Origin: UBA2402 sp044371005
GTDB lineage: Bacteria; Planctomycetota; Phycisphaerae; Phycisphaerales; UBA1924
NCBI GenBank assembly: GCA_044371005.1
Contig: JBILUL010000003.1
Coordinates: 21,125-85,124, forward strand
Reading direction: 5' to 3'
DNA: 64,000 nt
This document shows positions 1 through 9,022 of the stretch, piece after piece (position 1 is the first letter of the stretch; each line of letters starts with the position of its first letter). The notes under the pieces are model-generated. The model was given only the letters and a program-made list of their open reading frames with translations, searched no databases and was not told the origin of the DNA. The position numbers and the translations under genes were made by a program.

Positions 1-1031
1 GTCCGCATCCCCTCCCCCAGACTCCCACAGATGCGTTCCTGCTCTGGCGTCAACCCCACCACCTCGCGTTCCACAACCTCCTTGGCCGCGAACAGCGTCG
101 CGTGCGTGCCCCGATGCACATGCCGCGCCGCCCCCTCCAGAATCTGCACCACATCCGCAGGTTTGGTCACCAACGCAGCTCCGCCCGCCTTGAGCAACGC
201 GTGCGTTCCCGCACTCGCCGCGGAATCCACGCGGCCCGGCACCGCCATCACCTCACGACCGTGATCCTCCGCCGCGACCCGGGCAGTGATCAAGGCGCCT
301 GACCGCTCACCCGCCTCGATGACCACCACGCCCAGACTCAGACCTGAAATGATCCGATTCCGCGCCGGGAACTGCGAAGCCTGCGGCGGCGTGTCGATCG
401 GCAACTCCGACACCACCGCCCCCGACTGGGCAATCGCATCAAAGAGATCCGCATTCTCCGACGGGTAGACATGCCCAAGCCCACACCCAAGCACGGCAAT
501 CGTCCGGCCACCGGCGACCAGCGCACCTCGATGGGCCGCACTGTCGATGCCCCGCGCACCTCCAGAAACCACCGTCAAGCCGGACCTGGCCAGCGCTGAC
601 GCGAAGACCCGGGACTGTTCAAGCCCATACGAGGAACATTGCCGCGATCCGACGATCCCCACGGGGAACCGATCAAGGGTCCCTCCATCAAGCCTGCCTC
701 GCACATAGAGAATCCATGGCGCATCTGGAAGGGAGGCCAGCAGGCTGGGATATTCAGAGTCGCCCTTGGCCAGGATGTTGATCCCCAGGCGATGGGCAAG
801 TTCAATCTCCGCCGCGGCGGCATCTCGCCCCTCACGCAGCTTCGCCGCGATTCGCTCGGCCTTTGCCGGACCGATCCCTGCAATGCTGCGAAGGAGTGCC
901 TCCGGTGCCTGAACCGCCTTGTCATGCTTCCCGCCAACGCGTTCCAGCAGCCGCTCAATCAACACCGGGCCAAGCCCTGGCGTCAACGCCAGGGGCAACA
1001 CCGCTTCCGCCAGACTTGAAACTCGAGCCAT
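1..1031 (-). CDS. dprA: DNA-processing protein DprA/Smf (partial, runs off left edge)
   Basis: This is the N-terminal ~343 residues of DprA, which loads RecA on incoming single-stranded DNA during transformation. The Rossmann-like core is clear: SGGARGIDSAAHRGAL near residues 155-170, then VLGCGLGHVYP, SELPIDTPPQASQFPARNRI and VVIEAGERSGALITA. The first 70 residues form a helix-hairpin-helix-like region (LTPGLGPVLIERLL, IAGIGPAKAERIAAKL). The start is the ATG at 1031, immediately before the conserved N-terminus. No stop is reached by base 1, so the C-terminal winged-helix domain lies outside the window. No frameshift was seen in the visible part. Confidence 0.93.
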   Translation of the reverse strand, partial: MARVSSLAEAVLPLALTPGLGPVLIERLLERVGGKHDKAVQAPEALLRSIAGIGPAKAERIAAKLREGRDAAAAEIELAHRLGINILAKGDSEYPSLLASLPDAPWILYVRGRLDGGTLDRFPVGIVGSRQCSSYGLEQSRVFASALARSGLTVVSGGARGIDSAAHRGALVAGGRTIAVLGCGLGHVYPSENADLFDAIAQSGAVVSELPIDTPPQASQFPARNRIISGLSLGVVVIEAGERSGALITARVAAEDHGREVMAVPGRVDSAASAGTHALLKAGGAALVTKPADVVQILEGAARHVHRGTHATLFAAKEVVEREVVGLTPEQERICGSLGEGMR

Positions 1032-1110
1032 CGACGCCCCCACATTCAAACCTCACGCCAATCCCGACCAGAGCCCCCTCATCCCGAACTTCTGCAAGCG
1101 ATCAAGCCTG

Positions 1111-1566
1111 TCAGGGCTTGGGCGGCAGTCCCGCGTCCGCGGCGAACGAATACCCCTCCACCCCAGCCGCCTCACCGGTGAATTTGAGTTCCTGCACATA
1201 GAGCTTGACCGGATCGGTAGCCCTTACCGACGTGGCCAGCCGCTGCTCTACCTCGACGGTTGCGTACGAAAACGCCGGGTTCGGCTCCGTCAATGACATA
1301 TAGACACCCTGAGCCCCATACTCCTCCCAGAGCCGGTCAACCTGTGCCTTCCACCCCGGACTGGGAGAGCGAACGACCACGACCCACAGGCCGCCCGAAG
1401 ACTCGAGCGTCGCGGCGGGGCCCTTGTAAGGCAGTTCCGACATGACCGGCGGTGGAGACCCACCCGCACACCCGCCAGCACCCAGGCTCAGCGCCACGAG
1501 GGTCCAGCAGGAAGCCAACGCCAGACCCGACACCGCGCCTGCAGTTTTGCACATGTTCTTCTTCAT
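1111..1566 (-). CDS. Small secreted or lipoprotein-like hypothetical protein
   Basis: A 151-residue protein of unknown function. The N-terminus MKKNMCKTAG is followed by a hydrophobic stretch and then LGAGGC, which resembles but does not fully match a lipobox (Ala at -3). The mature part is about 120 residues, predicted mixed alpha/beta, with a Pro-rich tail and no recognised catalytic motif. The ATG at 1566 was preferred over the upstream GTG at 1575 because a GAGG sits about 8 bases before it. It lies behind dprA on the same strand and is divergent from the SpoIID-domain gene. I do not recognise the family. Confidence 0.65.
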   Translation of the reverse strand: MKKNMCKTAGAVSGLALASCWTLVALSLGAGGCAGGSPPPVMSELPYKGPAATLESSGGLWVVVVRSPSPGWKAQVDRLWEEYGAQGVYMSLTEPNPAFSYATVEVEQRLATSVRATDPVKLYVQELKFTGEAAGVEGYSFAADAGLPPKP

Positions 1567-1749
1567 CAATCGCACCTCAGCAGAAACAGGAAATCCACAC
1601 CGCGCCCGACACGTGAACCCATATACTCACTTGCCTCTGGCCTCCACGGTATGGATGCCGAACGGCCCGGGGCGAATGGAAACCACAGCGTCGAATCCGC
1701 CTTTTTGAAGGACGACGATCGACGCGGGCTTGACGGAGTAGGCCCCTTG

Positions 1750-3186
1750 ATGCACACCCCCACCACTTCCAGTGCCGCGCCTCGCGCCACTTGTACGCCC
1801 ACCGCACCTTCGTCATGCCGCCATCGCTCACTGGCGGTCGTTGCGCTGCTCGCGCTCTCCGCACTGACGATCAGCGCGTGCGACACCGTGAAGAGTTCAG
1901 TTGATTCAACAGTTGATGCGATCACGCCGCGTGAACGACCCTCGGGCCCGCGCGATGTGGATGTGCTCAAGCGCGAGCCCGACATCCGCGTCCGAATCGC
2001 ACGTCAGGGCCAGTCGCAGAATGTGGCCGGCCCCGAGAAGTTCGTGCTCCGCCCGACCTCGGGCACTGCCACCTCGCCCGCCCACAGCGCGCGGGCAGTG
2101 CCAGGTCCGCTCACCATCACCAGCAGCGACAAGGGCGTGCGCACCATCGATGGCTCAGGCCAGACGCTCGACTGGGGTTTCAGCGTCGATCTGGATGTGC
2201 TCGCCAGCGATGGAACTCCCGATGGCGCAGCCGAGGCACCCGGTGAGTCCATTCGACTCGATGGCCGCCTGATCCCGGGCTTTCTGACGTTCCGTCCGCG
2301 CTGGGGAGACAACGCCAGCCGCTTTGACATCATCGCGACCATGCCGATCGAGTCGTATCTCCCAGGCGTCCTGAGCAAGGAACTCTACAAGGACTGGCCG
2401 CGCCAGACCTTTGAGGCACAGGCCGTCGCCGCGAGAACCTACGCGCTCCAGGAACGCCAGCGAGCCCGCTCCGAGGCCAAGGTCAGTGATGTCGAGGATT
2501 CCACGGCCGACCAGGTCTTCGGAGGCACGGGCACGCTCATGGTGGCCGTCGAGGCCGCCCACGCAACACGCGGCTGGACGCTCACCGATCAGGGTCGGCT
2601 CATCCGCGCGTACTTCTCGAGCCAGTGCGGCGGTCGCCCGGCATCCGCGGCGGAAGTCTGGTCCGTTCGATCGATCCCCCTCTTCAACCAGATCGACATC
2701 CTTCAGGGAAAACCGCGACAGACCTATTGCCAGCGCTCGCCCCTCTACCGGTGGACCGTCACACGAACCGCTGACGATTTCAACAAGCGCCTGCGCGCCT
2801 GGGGCCGCGCCAAGGGCAACGAACTCGGCCAGCTCTCGCGCGTTCGCAGCATCGAGCCCAAGACTCGCAATGAAGCCAAGCGCCCCACTCGCTACACCAT
2901 CACCGGCGACAACGGCCGCGAATACGCCGTCGCGGCCGAGGAACTTCGTGAAGCGTGCAACTGGCCCGTCGAAGGGCTCGCTCCGATCACGCGCGAGAAC
3001 CGTCTCCACAGCGGCGATGTTGAGATCAGCATCTACGCCAACGACGTACGCGTGCTGGGCCGCGGCTTTGGCCACGGCGTAGGCATGTGCCAGTGGTGCG
3101 CCAAGGGCATGGCCGAATCCGGGATGGATTGGCGCTCGATGGTCGAGCAGTTCTACCCGGGTGTTGATGTCCGAAAGCTCTACTGA
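1750..3186 (+). CDS. SpoIID/LytB-domain lipoprotein
   Basis: A 478-residue exported protein with a SpoIID-type domain, the family of lytic transglycosylases and amidase enhancers that act on denuded glycan strands of peptidoglycan. The signal segment (VVALLALSALTISAC) ends in a good lipobox, so it is probably a lipoprotein. The domain starts at MPIESYLPGVLSKEL with EAQAVAARTYAL, continues through STADQVFGG and YFSSQCGGRPASAAEVW, and ends with GRGFGHGVGMCQWCAKGMA, the family hallmark. The ATG at 1750 was chosen because the signal peptide begins just after it; the upstream extension to 1651 is not signal-like. It converges with the metallopeptidase, only 11 bases apart. Planctomycetes do not sporulate, so a wall-remodelling role is inferred. 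Confidence 0.85.
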   Translation: MHTPTTSSAAPRATCTPTAPSSCRHRSLAVVALLALSALTISACDTVKSSVDSTVDAITPRERPSGPRDVDVLKREPDIRVRIARQGQSQNVAGPEKFVLRPTSGTATSPAHSARAVPGPLTITSSDKGVRTIDGSGQTLDWGFSVDLDVLASDGTPDGAAEAPGESIRLDGRLIPGFLTFRPRWGDNASRFDIIATMPIESYLPGVLSKELYKDWPRQTFEAQAVAARTYALQERQRARSEAKVSDVEDSTADQVFGGTGTLMVAVEAAHATRGWTLTDQGRLIRAYFSSQCGGRPASAAEVWSVRSIPLFNQIDILQGKPRQTYCQRSPLYRWTVTRTADDFNKRLRAWGRAKGNELGQLSRVRSIEPKTRNEAKRPTRYTITGDNGREYAVAAEELREACNWPVEGLAPITRENRLHSGDVEISIYANDVRVLGRGFGHGVGMCQWCAKGMAESGMDWRSMVEQFYPGVDVRKLY

Positions 3187-3197
3187 ACCGGCAGCAA

Positions 3198-4379
3198 TCA
3201 GTTGCCCTTCGGGTCCGCCTTCTCGCTGTTGGGTTTGCCCGAATCCTCGGCCGCGGCCGGCTTCTCATCGGCAGCCTTCTCATCGGCCGGCTTGACCGGA
3301 GGCAGCGACGCACGCCAGCGCTCATCGAGCTGCGAGAACGAGAGCTTGAATGCCTCCTGTGAGGCTTCATCCAGAGTCTTGCCGTTGGACATCGCGGTCA
3401 TCCAGGCAACGCGGCCGTCGCGGCCGAACTGATCGGAAATGAACCCGAGCATGTGGTGGCCTTGCGTGTAGACGTGGCCTCTCCACTTGCCTTCGACCGT
3501 TTCAAAGTCCGCGAGATCGTCCCACTTGGCGATCCGACCGGCCTGCGCCCACGCCTTCACCATGCCATCGGGCTTGCGTCCCCACTGCTCGGCGGAAAGT
3601 TCCGCAACACCTTCGAGGATCCACCAGGGCATCTTGTTCGAGGTGGGCCCAAGCTCAAAGGTCGCCACATGACCGAACTCGTGCGCCAGCAGCGGGCGCA
3701 GCGCACCGATGCTGCTGCGTGCGTTGGTCAGAATCTTGATGGATTCGCCCGGCTCATTCCAGCCCGCAAGTCCATCCGAGTAACTCAGGCAGATGGAAGC
3801 CTGCAGGTGCTTCATCGTTCCGTACAGCTTGATCTTCTGCGTCCGTGAAGCAAGTGCCTTGTCGCCCAGATTGAAGCCATCCTGCACATGGCTTCGTACC
3901 TCGCCGAACGCGGTCACGACTCGGTCCGCAAGTTCCGACAAGCCCGGGTCGTGGAGTACCAGCACACCCGGCGCTTCGTGACGCTCCCACGTTTCGCCCG
4001 CGTAGCGCCAGCCCTCCTCCGCGCGAACGAACTTCGCATCGAAGGTCAAGGTCCGCGGCTTTCCCGTCGGCATGGCCCACTCCATCGTGAACGGAGCCAG
4101 CGCAACGCCTTCCTGCTCCTTGAGCTCGCCGATGGTGAAGGCGCACTCTTTGGCGGGCTTCTTGATGAGGTCGTTGGCAAAGTACTTCTGTTCGTGGAAA
4201 AACTCCGGGTCGGCCTCTGAGACGTGCTTCATGTAGCCCGCAGAGTCACCGGCGATGCACGCCGCGGCCATGTCGCGAAGCATGGACTCAATCTCGACAC
4301 GAGTGTCAGCAGCCTGGCAGGGGGCTGCGATGCAGACCAGCGCGACAGCCGCCGTGCGGCAGATCCAGGAGTTCATCAT
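3198..4379 (-). CDS. Secreted MA-type zinc metallopeptidase (peptidase MA-like)
   Basis: A 393-residue exported protein. A signal peptide (TAAVALVCIAAPCQAA) is followed by an N-terminal domain of about 190 residues and a gluzincin-type core. The zinc motif HEFGH is at residues 233-237, and WILEGVAEL at 253-261 supplies the downstream glutamate ligand, the arrangement of the peptidase MA-like family. The tail is a Lys/Ala/Glu/Pro-rich low-complexity stretch. The start is one of two adjacent ATGs (4379 or 4376); the longer frame upstream would overlap the divergent gene and lacks signal-like sequence. A second, larger MA-type protein is at 37562-40249. The substrate is unknown. Confidence 0.8.
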   Translation of the reverse strand: MMNSWICRTAAVALVCIAAPCQAADTRVEIESMLRDMAAACIAGDSAGYMKHVSEADPEFFHEQKYFANDLIKKPAKECAFTIGELKEQEGVALAPFTMEWAMPTGKPRTLTFDAKFVRAEEGWRYAGETWERHEAPGVLVLHDPGLSELADRVVTAFGEVRSHVQDGFNLGDKALASRTQKIKLYGTMKHLQASICLSYSDGLAGWNEPGESIKILTNARSSIGALRPLLAHEFGHVATFELGPTSNKMPWWILEGVAELSAEQWGRKPDGMVKAWAQAGRIAKWDDLADFETVEGKWRGHVYTQGHHMLGFISDQFGRDGRVAWMTAMSNGKTLDEASQEAFKLSFSQLDERWRASLPPVKPADEKAADEKPAAAEDSGKPNSEKADPKGN

Positions 4380-4538
4380 GCCGCGAGCGTACGCACCCCC
4401 AGCCCGCATCGTCTCCTGCATGACCGCACGACCGGGGATATCGGACGACCGCGTCCCCCCCCGAAGCCTTGGTGTACCATTTCCCGTGTCTCCCCGCATC
4501 AAGCCGGGGTGAATCGGATCTTGGAAGGGAGAACTCAG

Positions 4539-5756
4539 ATGAAACTCATGATCGCGTTGGGGGCTCTTGCAGCCCTTGGCAGTTCTGCGCTGGCCCAGTG
4601 CTCGTCCTCGTTTTCCTACGCTGACTTCACGCTGGCCGACCCGGGCGACTTTGCCATCGTGGGCGATGCGGCTCTGGTCGAGGGTGTACTTCAACTGACC
4701 CAGAACACCAACGGGCAGGCGGGTGCCGTCTGGTACATGCCCTCGCGCACGTCCGTGGCGGACGGGTTTGACTGCTCATTTACGTTCCGCATCCGCGAGG
4801 GAAGTGCCGACGGCCTGGCGTTCGTGATCCAGAACGAGTCTCTTTCCGCGCTGGGCGGCGGCGGCAGCGGCAACGGATTCGGCTCCGATACCGGTCCCGC
4901 GGGCATCACGCGCAGCATCGCGGTCCAGATCGACACGTTCAGCTTCGGACCTCCCTTCGAACTCGAAGCGCCCAGCATCTCGGTGCAGACCAGGGGCCTT
5001 GACGAGAACTGCAGCGCGTGCATTGATGGATCGCTGGGCTCGTTCACGCTGGCGAACGATCCGGCCGATGGCGAGGAGCACACCGTCTTCATCGAGTATC
5101 GCGAGAACCGCGACGCACAGATCGGCCGCATGCGCATCACCTACGAGGGCCAGTTCATCGATGTCCCGGTCTACCTGCACGATCTCAACGGTGGCGACAT
5201 CTTTGACGTCGAGAGCGAGTGCGCGTACATCGGGTTCACCGCAGCAACCGGTGGCGCCACGGCGATCCAGGAGATCACCTCATGGACGTTCAATGATGAA
5301 CCCGATACCTCCTGTGTCGCGGTGGGGATCGATTCCTTCCCCGACATGTCGCCCCGTCAGGCCTTCCAGCGTGCCGAGTTCACGGTCGTTCCAACCGGAT
5401 CATTCCCGATGGAACACCGCTGGGTACTCAACGGCATCGACCTGGTCGATGACGGACGAATCAGTGGCGCAACCACCGCGACACTGGTGATCGATCCGAT
5501 CCTCAGCTCCGATGCGGGACAGCTGGACTTCAGCTACAGCAATCAGTGCAGCGGCCTGGGCTCTGGCTTTGAACTGGTCGTGATCTGCTTCGCCGACTTC
5601 AATCAGGACGGCGGCATCGACGGCAGCGACATCGATGCTTTCTTCACCGCCTGGGAAGCCGGTGAGCCTGCCGCGGATGTCAGCGCGGATGGCGGCGTCG
5701 ACGGTGGCGACATCGAGGCGTTCTTCACTTCGTGGGAGGCGGGCAGCTGCGGCTGA
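4539..5756 (+). CDS. Secreted lectin-fold protein with dockerin-like C-terminus
   Basis: A 405-residue exported protein. The signal peptide (MKLMIALGALAALGSSALAQ) is followed by an L-type lectin-like beta domain to about residue 245 (FRIREGSADGLAFVIQNES, AVQIDTF, EHTVFIEYRE), then an Ig-like segment (HRWVLNGIDLVDDGRISGATTATL), and two acidic calcium-loop repeats at the C-terminus (DFNQDGGIDGSDIDAF and ADVSADGGVDGGDIEAF). These repeats are of the dockerin/EF-loop type common on planctomycete secreted proteins. A GGAAGGGAG ribosome site lies just upstream of the ATG. It probably binds carbohydrate at or outside the cell surface; the ligand and any cohesin partner are not visible. Confidence 0.8.
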   Translation: MKLMIALGALAALGSSALAQCSSSFSYADFTLADPGDFAIVGDAALVEGVLQLTQNTNGQAGAVWYMPSRTSVADGFDCSFTFRIREGSADGLAFVIQNESLSALGGGGSGNGFGSDTGPAGITRSIAVQIDTFSFGPPFELEAPSISVQTRGLDENCSACIDGSLGSFTLANDPADGEEHTVFIEYRENRDAQIGRMRITYEGQFIDVPVYLHDLNGGDIFDVESECAYIGFTAATGGATAIQEITSWTFNDEPDTSCVAVGIDSFPDMSPRQAFQRAEFTVVPTGSFPMEHRWVLNGIDLVDDGRISGATTATLVIDPILSSDAGQLDFSYSNQCSGLGSGFELVVICFADFNQDGGIDGSDIDAFFTAWEAGEPAADVSADGGVDGGDIEAFFTSWEAGSCG

Positions 5757-5783
5757 ACCCCGACCCGGCAACCACCTCGCGCT

Positions 5784-7673
5784 TCAGTCATCCTTCTCCG
5801 CCGGACGGCTGCGCAACGCCGCGAGCAGTTCCTCGCCAAAGGCCTCGATCTTCGCGCGGGAAAGGCCTCCGACTTCGCTGAGTTCCTGCCGGTCCTCCGG
5901 GAGTCGCACAATCAACGCCATCAACGTTGTCTCGTCGAAGATCGCCGAGGGTGATTTTCCCATGCGCTTGGCGATTCGGCTTCGGACCATCCGCAGGTGA
6001 TCCATCAGGAACTGCTGATGATCATCCAGCTGGTGCCGCGCACGCGAAGCACGTGGCGACACACTGCGCGTCGCCAGGCACGCAAACCGCCACTGCGCGA
6101 GGGCCTCGCTGGAAATGCCTCCCGCGCCAGCACCGTCAACGGCCTTCATGAACTCGTCGACCATCGCAGTGACCGTCCGCGGGCCCATTGATCGCAGCAC
6201 GCCGAATGGCTCGGTCGCATGCAATCCGGCCTCGACCACACGGGGCGTTGCCTCCCCCATCGCCACCTCTACCGCCAGATCCGCCGCGGTCCCCGGCAGT
6301 GTGAGCGAGTCGCGAATCAACGCGGCAAGGACAGGATGCGGCGCTCGCCGGACCGCCGCGTCACAGACATCGCACGCACCGCAGTAGCCCCTCGTGTACG
6401 TCTGACCGAAGTACTCGACCAGTCGGCGGTGGCGGCATGTTGACGCATCACCGGCAAAGCCGAGCATGTCGTTGAGCAGCACCAGTTGCTCCCGCTCGAC
6501 CGCCGCGGCGAGCTTGGAATCCTCAATCGCTCCCGCGCTCCGCCCGATCAAGAACCGCCACGAATCTCCATCCTCATCCGCATCAAACAGCAGGTGGCAC
6601 TCGGCCGGAAGCCCGTCTCGCCCGGCGCGTCCAGTCTCCTGCTGGAACGACTCGATCGTCTTGGGCGAGTTGGCGTGAATCACGCAGCGCACGTCACCTC
6701 GGTCGATGCCCATGCCAAAGGCCACCGTCGCCACGACCACATGCAGATGCTCATTCACGAAGGCATCCTGCACATCGTGCCGCTCCACCGGATCCAGCCC
6801 CGCGTGGTAGGCCCGCGCGACAATCCCGCGGCGTGTCAACTCGCTCGCAATCGTCTCCGTATCCGCTCGCTTGAGACAATACACGATCGCCGCACCTGAA
6901 TCTCCTCCCTGCCTTGCCTTGAGAATCTCGGCGATCTGCTCCACATGCGCGAGTTCAGGCTCACGGCCGCGTTTGCGGGCCTGCCAGTCCACTCGCTCGG
7001 GCCGCACCCGCTGAACAACGTGATACCGCAAGTTGGGCCGATCAAACGAACCCACCAGCACCGCAGGGTCACTCAGGCACAGCTGCCGGCAGATATCCGT
7101 CTGCACACGAGGGGTCGCCGTCGCAGTGAATGCGTGAATGCTCACCCCGGGGAAGATGGCCCGCAGATTCGAGAGCTGGCGGTATTCGGGAACAAAGTCA
7201 TGCCCCCACTGACTGATGCAGTGCGCCTCATCGACGATGATCGCCGCGAGCCCGCAGCGCGTGATGAACTGCCGGAACCGGGGCGAGGCCATGCGCTTGG
7301 CCGAGGCGTAGAGCAGGCAGGTCCGTCCCGCGAGGCAGTCACGTTCGATCTGAGCCAGTTCATCGGGCCCGAGCGTGCTGTGCATCGCCGCGGCGGGGTA
7401 TCCGCTGGCGGTCAATCCGTCCACCTGGTCCTTCATCAGCGCAATCAGCGGCGAGATGACCACGCACAAACGCCCCATCGTCGCTGCAGGAAGCTGATAG
7501 CACAGGCTCTTGCCCCCACCGGTAGGCATGACCACCAGTGAGTCCTTGCCGCGGAGGATTGATCGAACGGCTTCGTCCTGTCCCGGACGGAGCGATGAGT
7601 AGCCCCAGTATCGCTTGAGTGCCGCGTATACCTGGCCGCGTGTGTAGGTGGGTCGCTCGGAAAGCTGAGACAT
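5784..7673 (-). CDS. recQ: ATP-dependent DNA helicase RecQ
   Basis: A 629-residue superfamily 2 3'-5' DNA helicase for recombination repair and restart. Walker A (PTGGGKSLCYQLP) is at residues 50-62, the DEAH box with the RecQ aromatic loop (DEAHCISQWGHDF) at 148-160, and motif III TATATP at 183-188. The second RecA domain carries VVATVAFGMGIDRGDVR and QETGRAGRDG. The RecQ zinc cysteines follow (CRHRRLVEYF, YCGACDVC), and an HRDC domain (LVRLPEDRQELSEVGGLS-like) closes the protein. It is the last gene of a minus-strand row after mutM and an MFS gene, 23 bases behind the latter. It converges with the lectin gene. Confidence 0.95.
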   Translation of the reverse strand: MSQLSERPTYTRGQVYAALKRYWGYSSLRPGQDEAVRSILRGKDSLVVMPTGGGKSLCYQLPAATMGRLCVVISPLIALMKDQVDGLTASGYPAAAMHSTLGPDELAQIERDCLAGRTCLLYASAKRMASPRFRQFITRCGLAAIIVDEAHCISQWGHDFVPEYRQLSNLRAIFPGVSIHAFTATATPRVQTDICRQLCLSDPAVLVGSFDRPNLRYHVVQRVRPERVDWQARKRGREPELAHVEQIAEILKARQGGDSGAAIVYCLKRADTETIASELTRRGIVARAYHAGLDPVERHDVQDAFVNEHLHVVVATVAFGMGIDRGDVRCVIHANSPKTIESFQQETGRAGRDGLPAECHLLFDADEDGDSWRFLIGRSAGAIEDSKLAAAVEREQLVLLNDMLGFAGDASTCRHRRLVEYFGQTYTRGYCGACDVCDAAVRRAPHPVLAALIRDSLTLPGTAADLAVEVAMGEATPRVVEAGLHATEPFGVLRSMGPRTVTAMVDEFMKAVDGAGAGGISSEALAQWRFACLATRSVSPRASRARHQLDDHQQFLMDHLRMVRSRIAKRMGKSPSAIFDETTLMALIVRLPEDRQELSEVGGLSRAKIEAFGEELLAALRSRPAEKDD

Positions 7674-7696
7674 CGTGCGAATCCGCGTCTGAAGCG

Positions 7697-8977
7697 TCAG
7701 ACTTCGGGCTCCTTCTCACCAGGATCGGGCACCGCGACGGGCCTGTTCATCATCCGGTTGAGTTGCCACATCTGGACTGCGCTCCAGGCAAAGGCCATCG
7801 CCGCGAGCACGAAGGGAATGACGAAACTGTGGGTCATGGAGTAGATGAGGACGCCAAGGCCCTGGAAGATCTTGCCTCGGATGCCCACGAAGGTGGCGTG
7901 GATCGCGACATACTGGGGCACCTTGGCGGGAGTCGGCGCGAGCGCGACCGGACCGAGCATCCAGCCGACGCTCGTTCCTGCGTGCGAGAGGCCGTAGATG
8001 AAGCTGACGATGGCGAGCGTGCGTTCATCGCCTGAAGCAAGCAGCCCCAGCGGGTAGAGCACCAGCATCGCGAACGAAAGCCCTGTGCTGCGCACCGCGC
8101 CGAGCCGGTCCATGAGATATCCGGCGGGACCGATCATCAGAACCATGCCGATGAGGTAGGTCACCTGCGTTGATTGTGCGATCTGGTCGTAGTTGAGCAG
8201 GAGCTTGTCGGTCACGAAGATGGGAAGCAGCGCGTAGCAGATCATCCAGCCGATGCCGTAGGTCATGTACGCGCCTTCGTAGCGGGCGAAGACCGGATCA
8301 GCCTTGAGCACTTCCTTCATGTGCGTCATCGGCTCGACGACACGGTCGTAGAACGCGCGGTCCTCGCTCACCTTCACGCGCCCTTCATCGGCGCGGGTCC
8401 GGTACGCGAGGAACGCGAAGATCGCGGCACCGATCAGCTGAAGCCCGGCCGCGAGCGGAAGAAAGATGCGGAACGCATCCTCGTCATGGCTCAGCCATTT
8501 GCCGGCGCCGTACCCCAGCAACGCGCCAGCGACCAGATTGGACCCCCACACCAGGCTGTAGATGCGGCCGCGTGACTGGGCCGGGTAGAGCCGCTTGAGC
8601 ACCTCGCCGGTGGCTGGGTGATACCCCGCTCCGCCGAAGGAGCAGATCAGGTGCGGGATCAGCAGCATCCAGTAGTTGGTCGCCACACCGATCAGTGCCA
8701 GGGGCAGACAGGCGACGAACCAGTAGATCGAAATGTACTTCGTGAAGCGTGTGTGCGTGAACAGGTCATTCCAGAAGATCGAGAAGGTGAAGAACACCGT
8801 GGGTGCCGCCGTGATGAACAGCGTCTCCCACTCTCCGGCTCCGAATCGCTTGCGTGCCAGCACCGGCAGCACCGCCATCATCGTCGTCGCCGTGGCCTGC
8901 ACAAGGATCACCGCCGCCATGTGCAGTGCGAGCGTCGTGACAAGGCGGGTGGGTGGGAGCTGGGTCTTCGTATCCAA
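7697..8977 (-). CDS. Major facilitator superfamily transporter
   Basis: A 426-residue polytopic membrane protein with about 12 hydrophobic segments and an MFS layout. The first half begins TLALHMAAVILVQATATTMM and the central loop contains the charged stretch RADEGRVKVSEDRAFYD, as in MFS proteins whose two six-helix halves are joined by a cytoplasmic loop. The segment GAGYHPATGEVLKRLYP resembles fosmidomycin-resistance-like (Fsr) members, but I cannot assign a substrate. It sits between mutM (45 bases upstream) and recQ (23 bases downstream) on the same strand, so co-transcription is likely although a functional link is not evident. Confidence 0.8.
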   Translation of the reverse strand: MDTKTQLPPTRLVTTLALHMAAVILVQATATTMMAVLPVLARKRFGAGEWETLFITAAPTVFFTFSIFWNDLFTHTRFTKYISIYWFVACLPLALIGVATNYWMLLIPHLICSFGGAGYHPATGEVLKRLYPAQSRGRIYSLVWGSNLVAGALLGYGAGKWLSHDEDAFRIFLPLAAGLQLIGAAIFAFLAYRTRADEGRVKVSEDRAFYDRVVEPMTHMKEVLKADPVFARYEGAYMTYGIGWMICYALLPIFVTDKLLLNYDQIAQSTQVTYLIGMVLMIGPAGYLMDRLGAVRSTGLSFAMLVLYPLGLLASGDERTLAIVSFIYGLSHAGTSVGWMLGPVALAPTPAKVPQYVAIHATFVGIRGKIFQGLGVLIYSMTHSFVIPFVLAAMAFAWSAVQMWQLNRMMNRPVAVPDPGEKEPEV

Positions 8978-9022
8978 GGGCCGGAGGATATGGTGCGTTC
9001 GGGTCCGGGGTCCGTGGAAACA

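Noticed and set aside
2155..3075. 306-residue open frame opposite the SpoIID-domain gene
   Set aside because: It is entirely antisense to a protein with clear SpoIID motifs and has no family likeness; long antisense frames are expected at this GC content.
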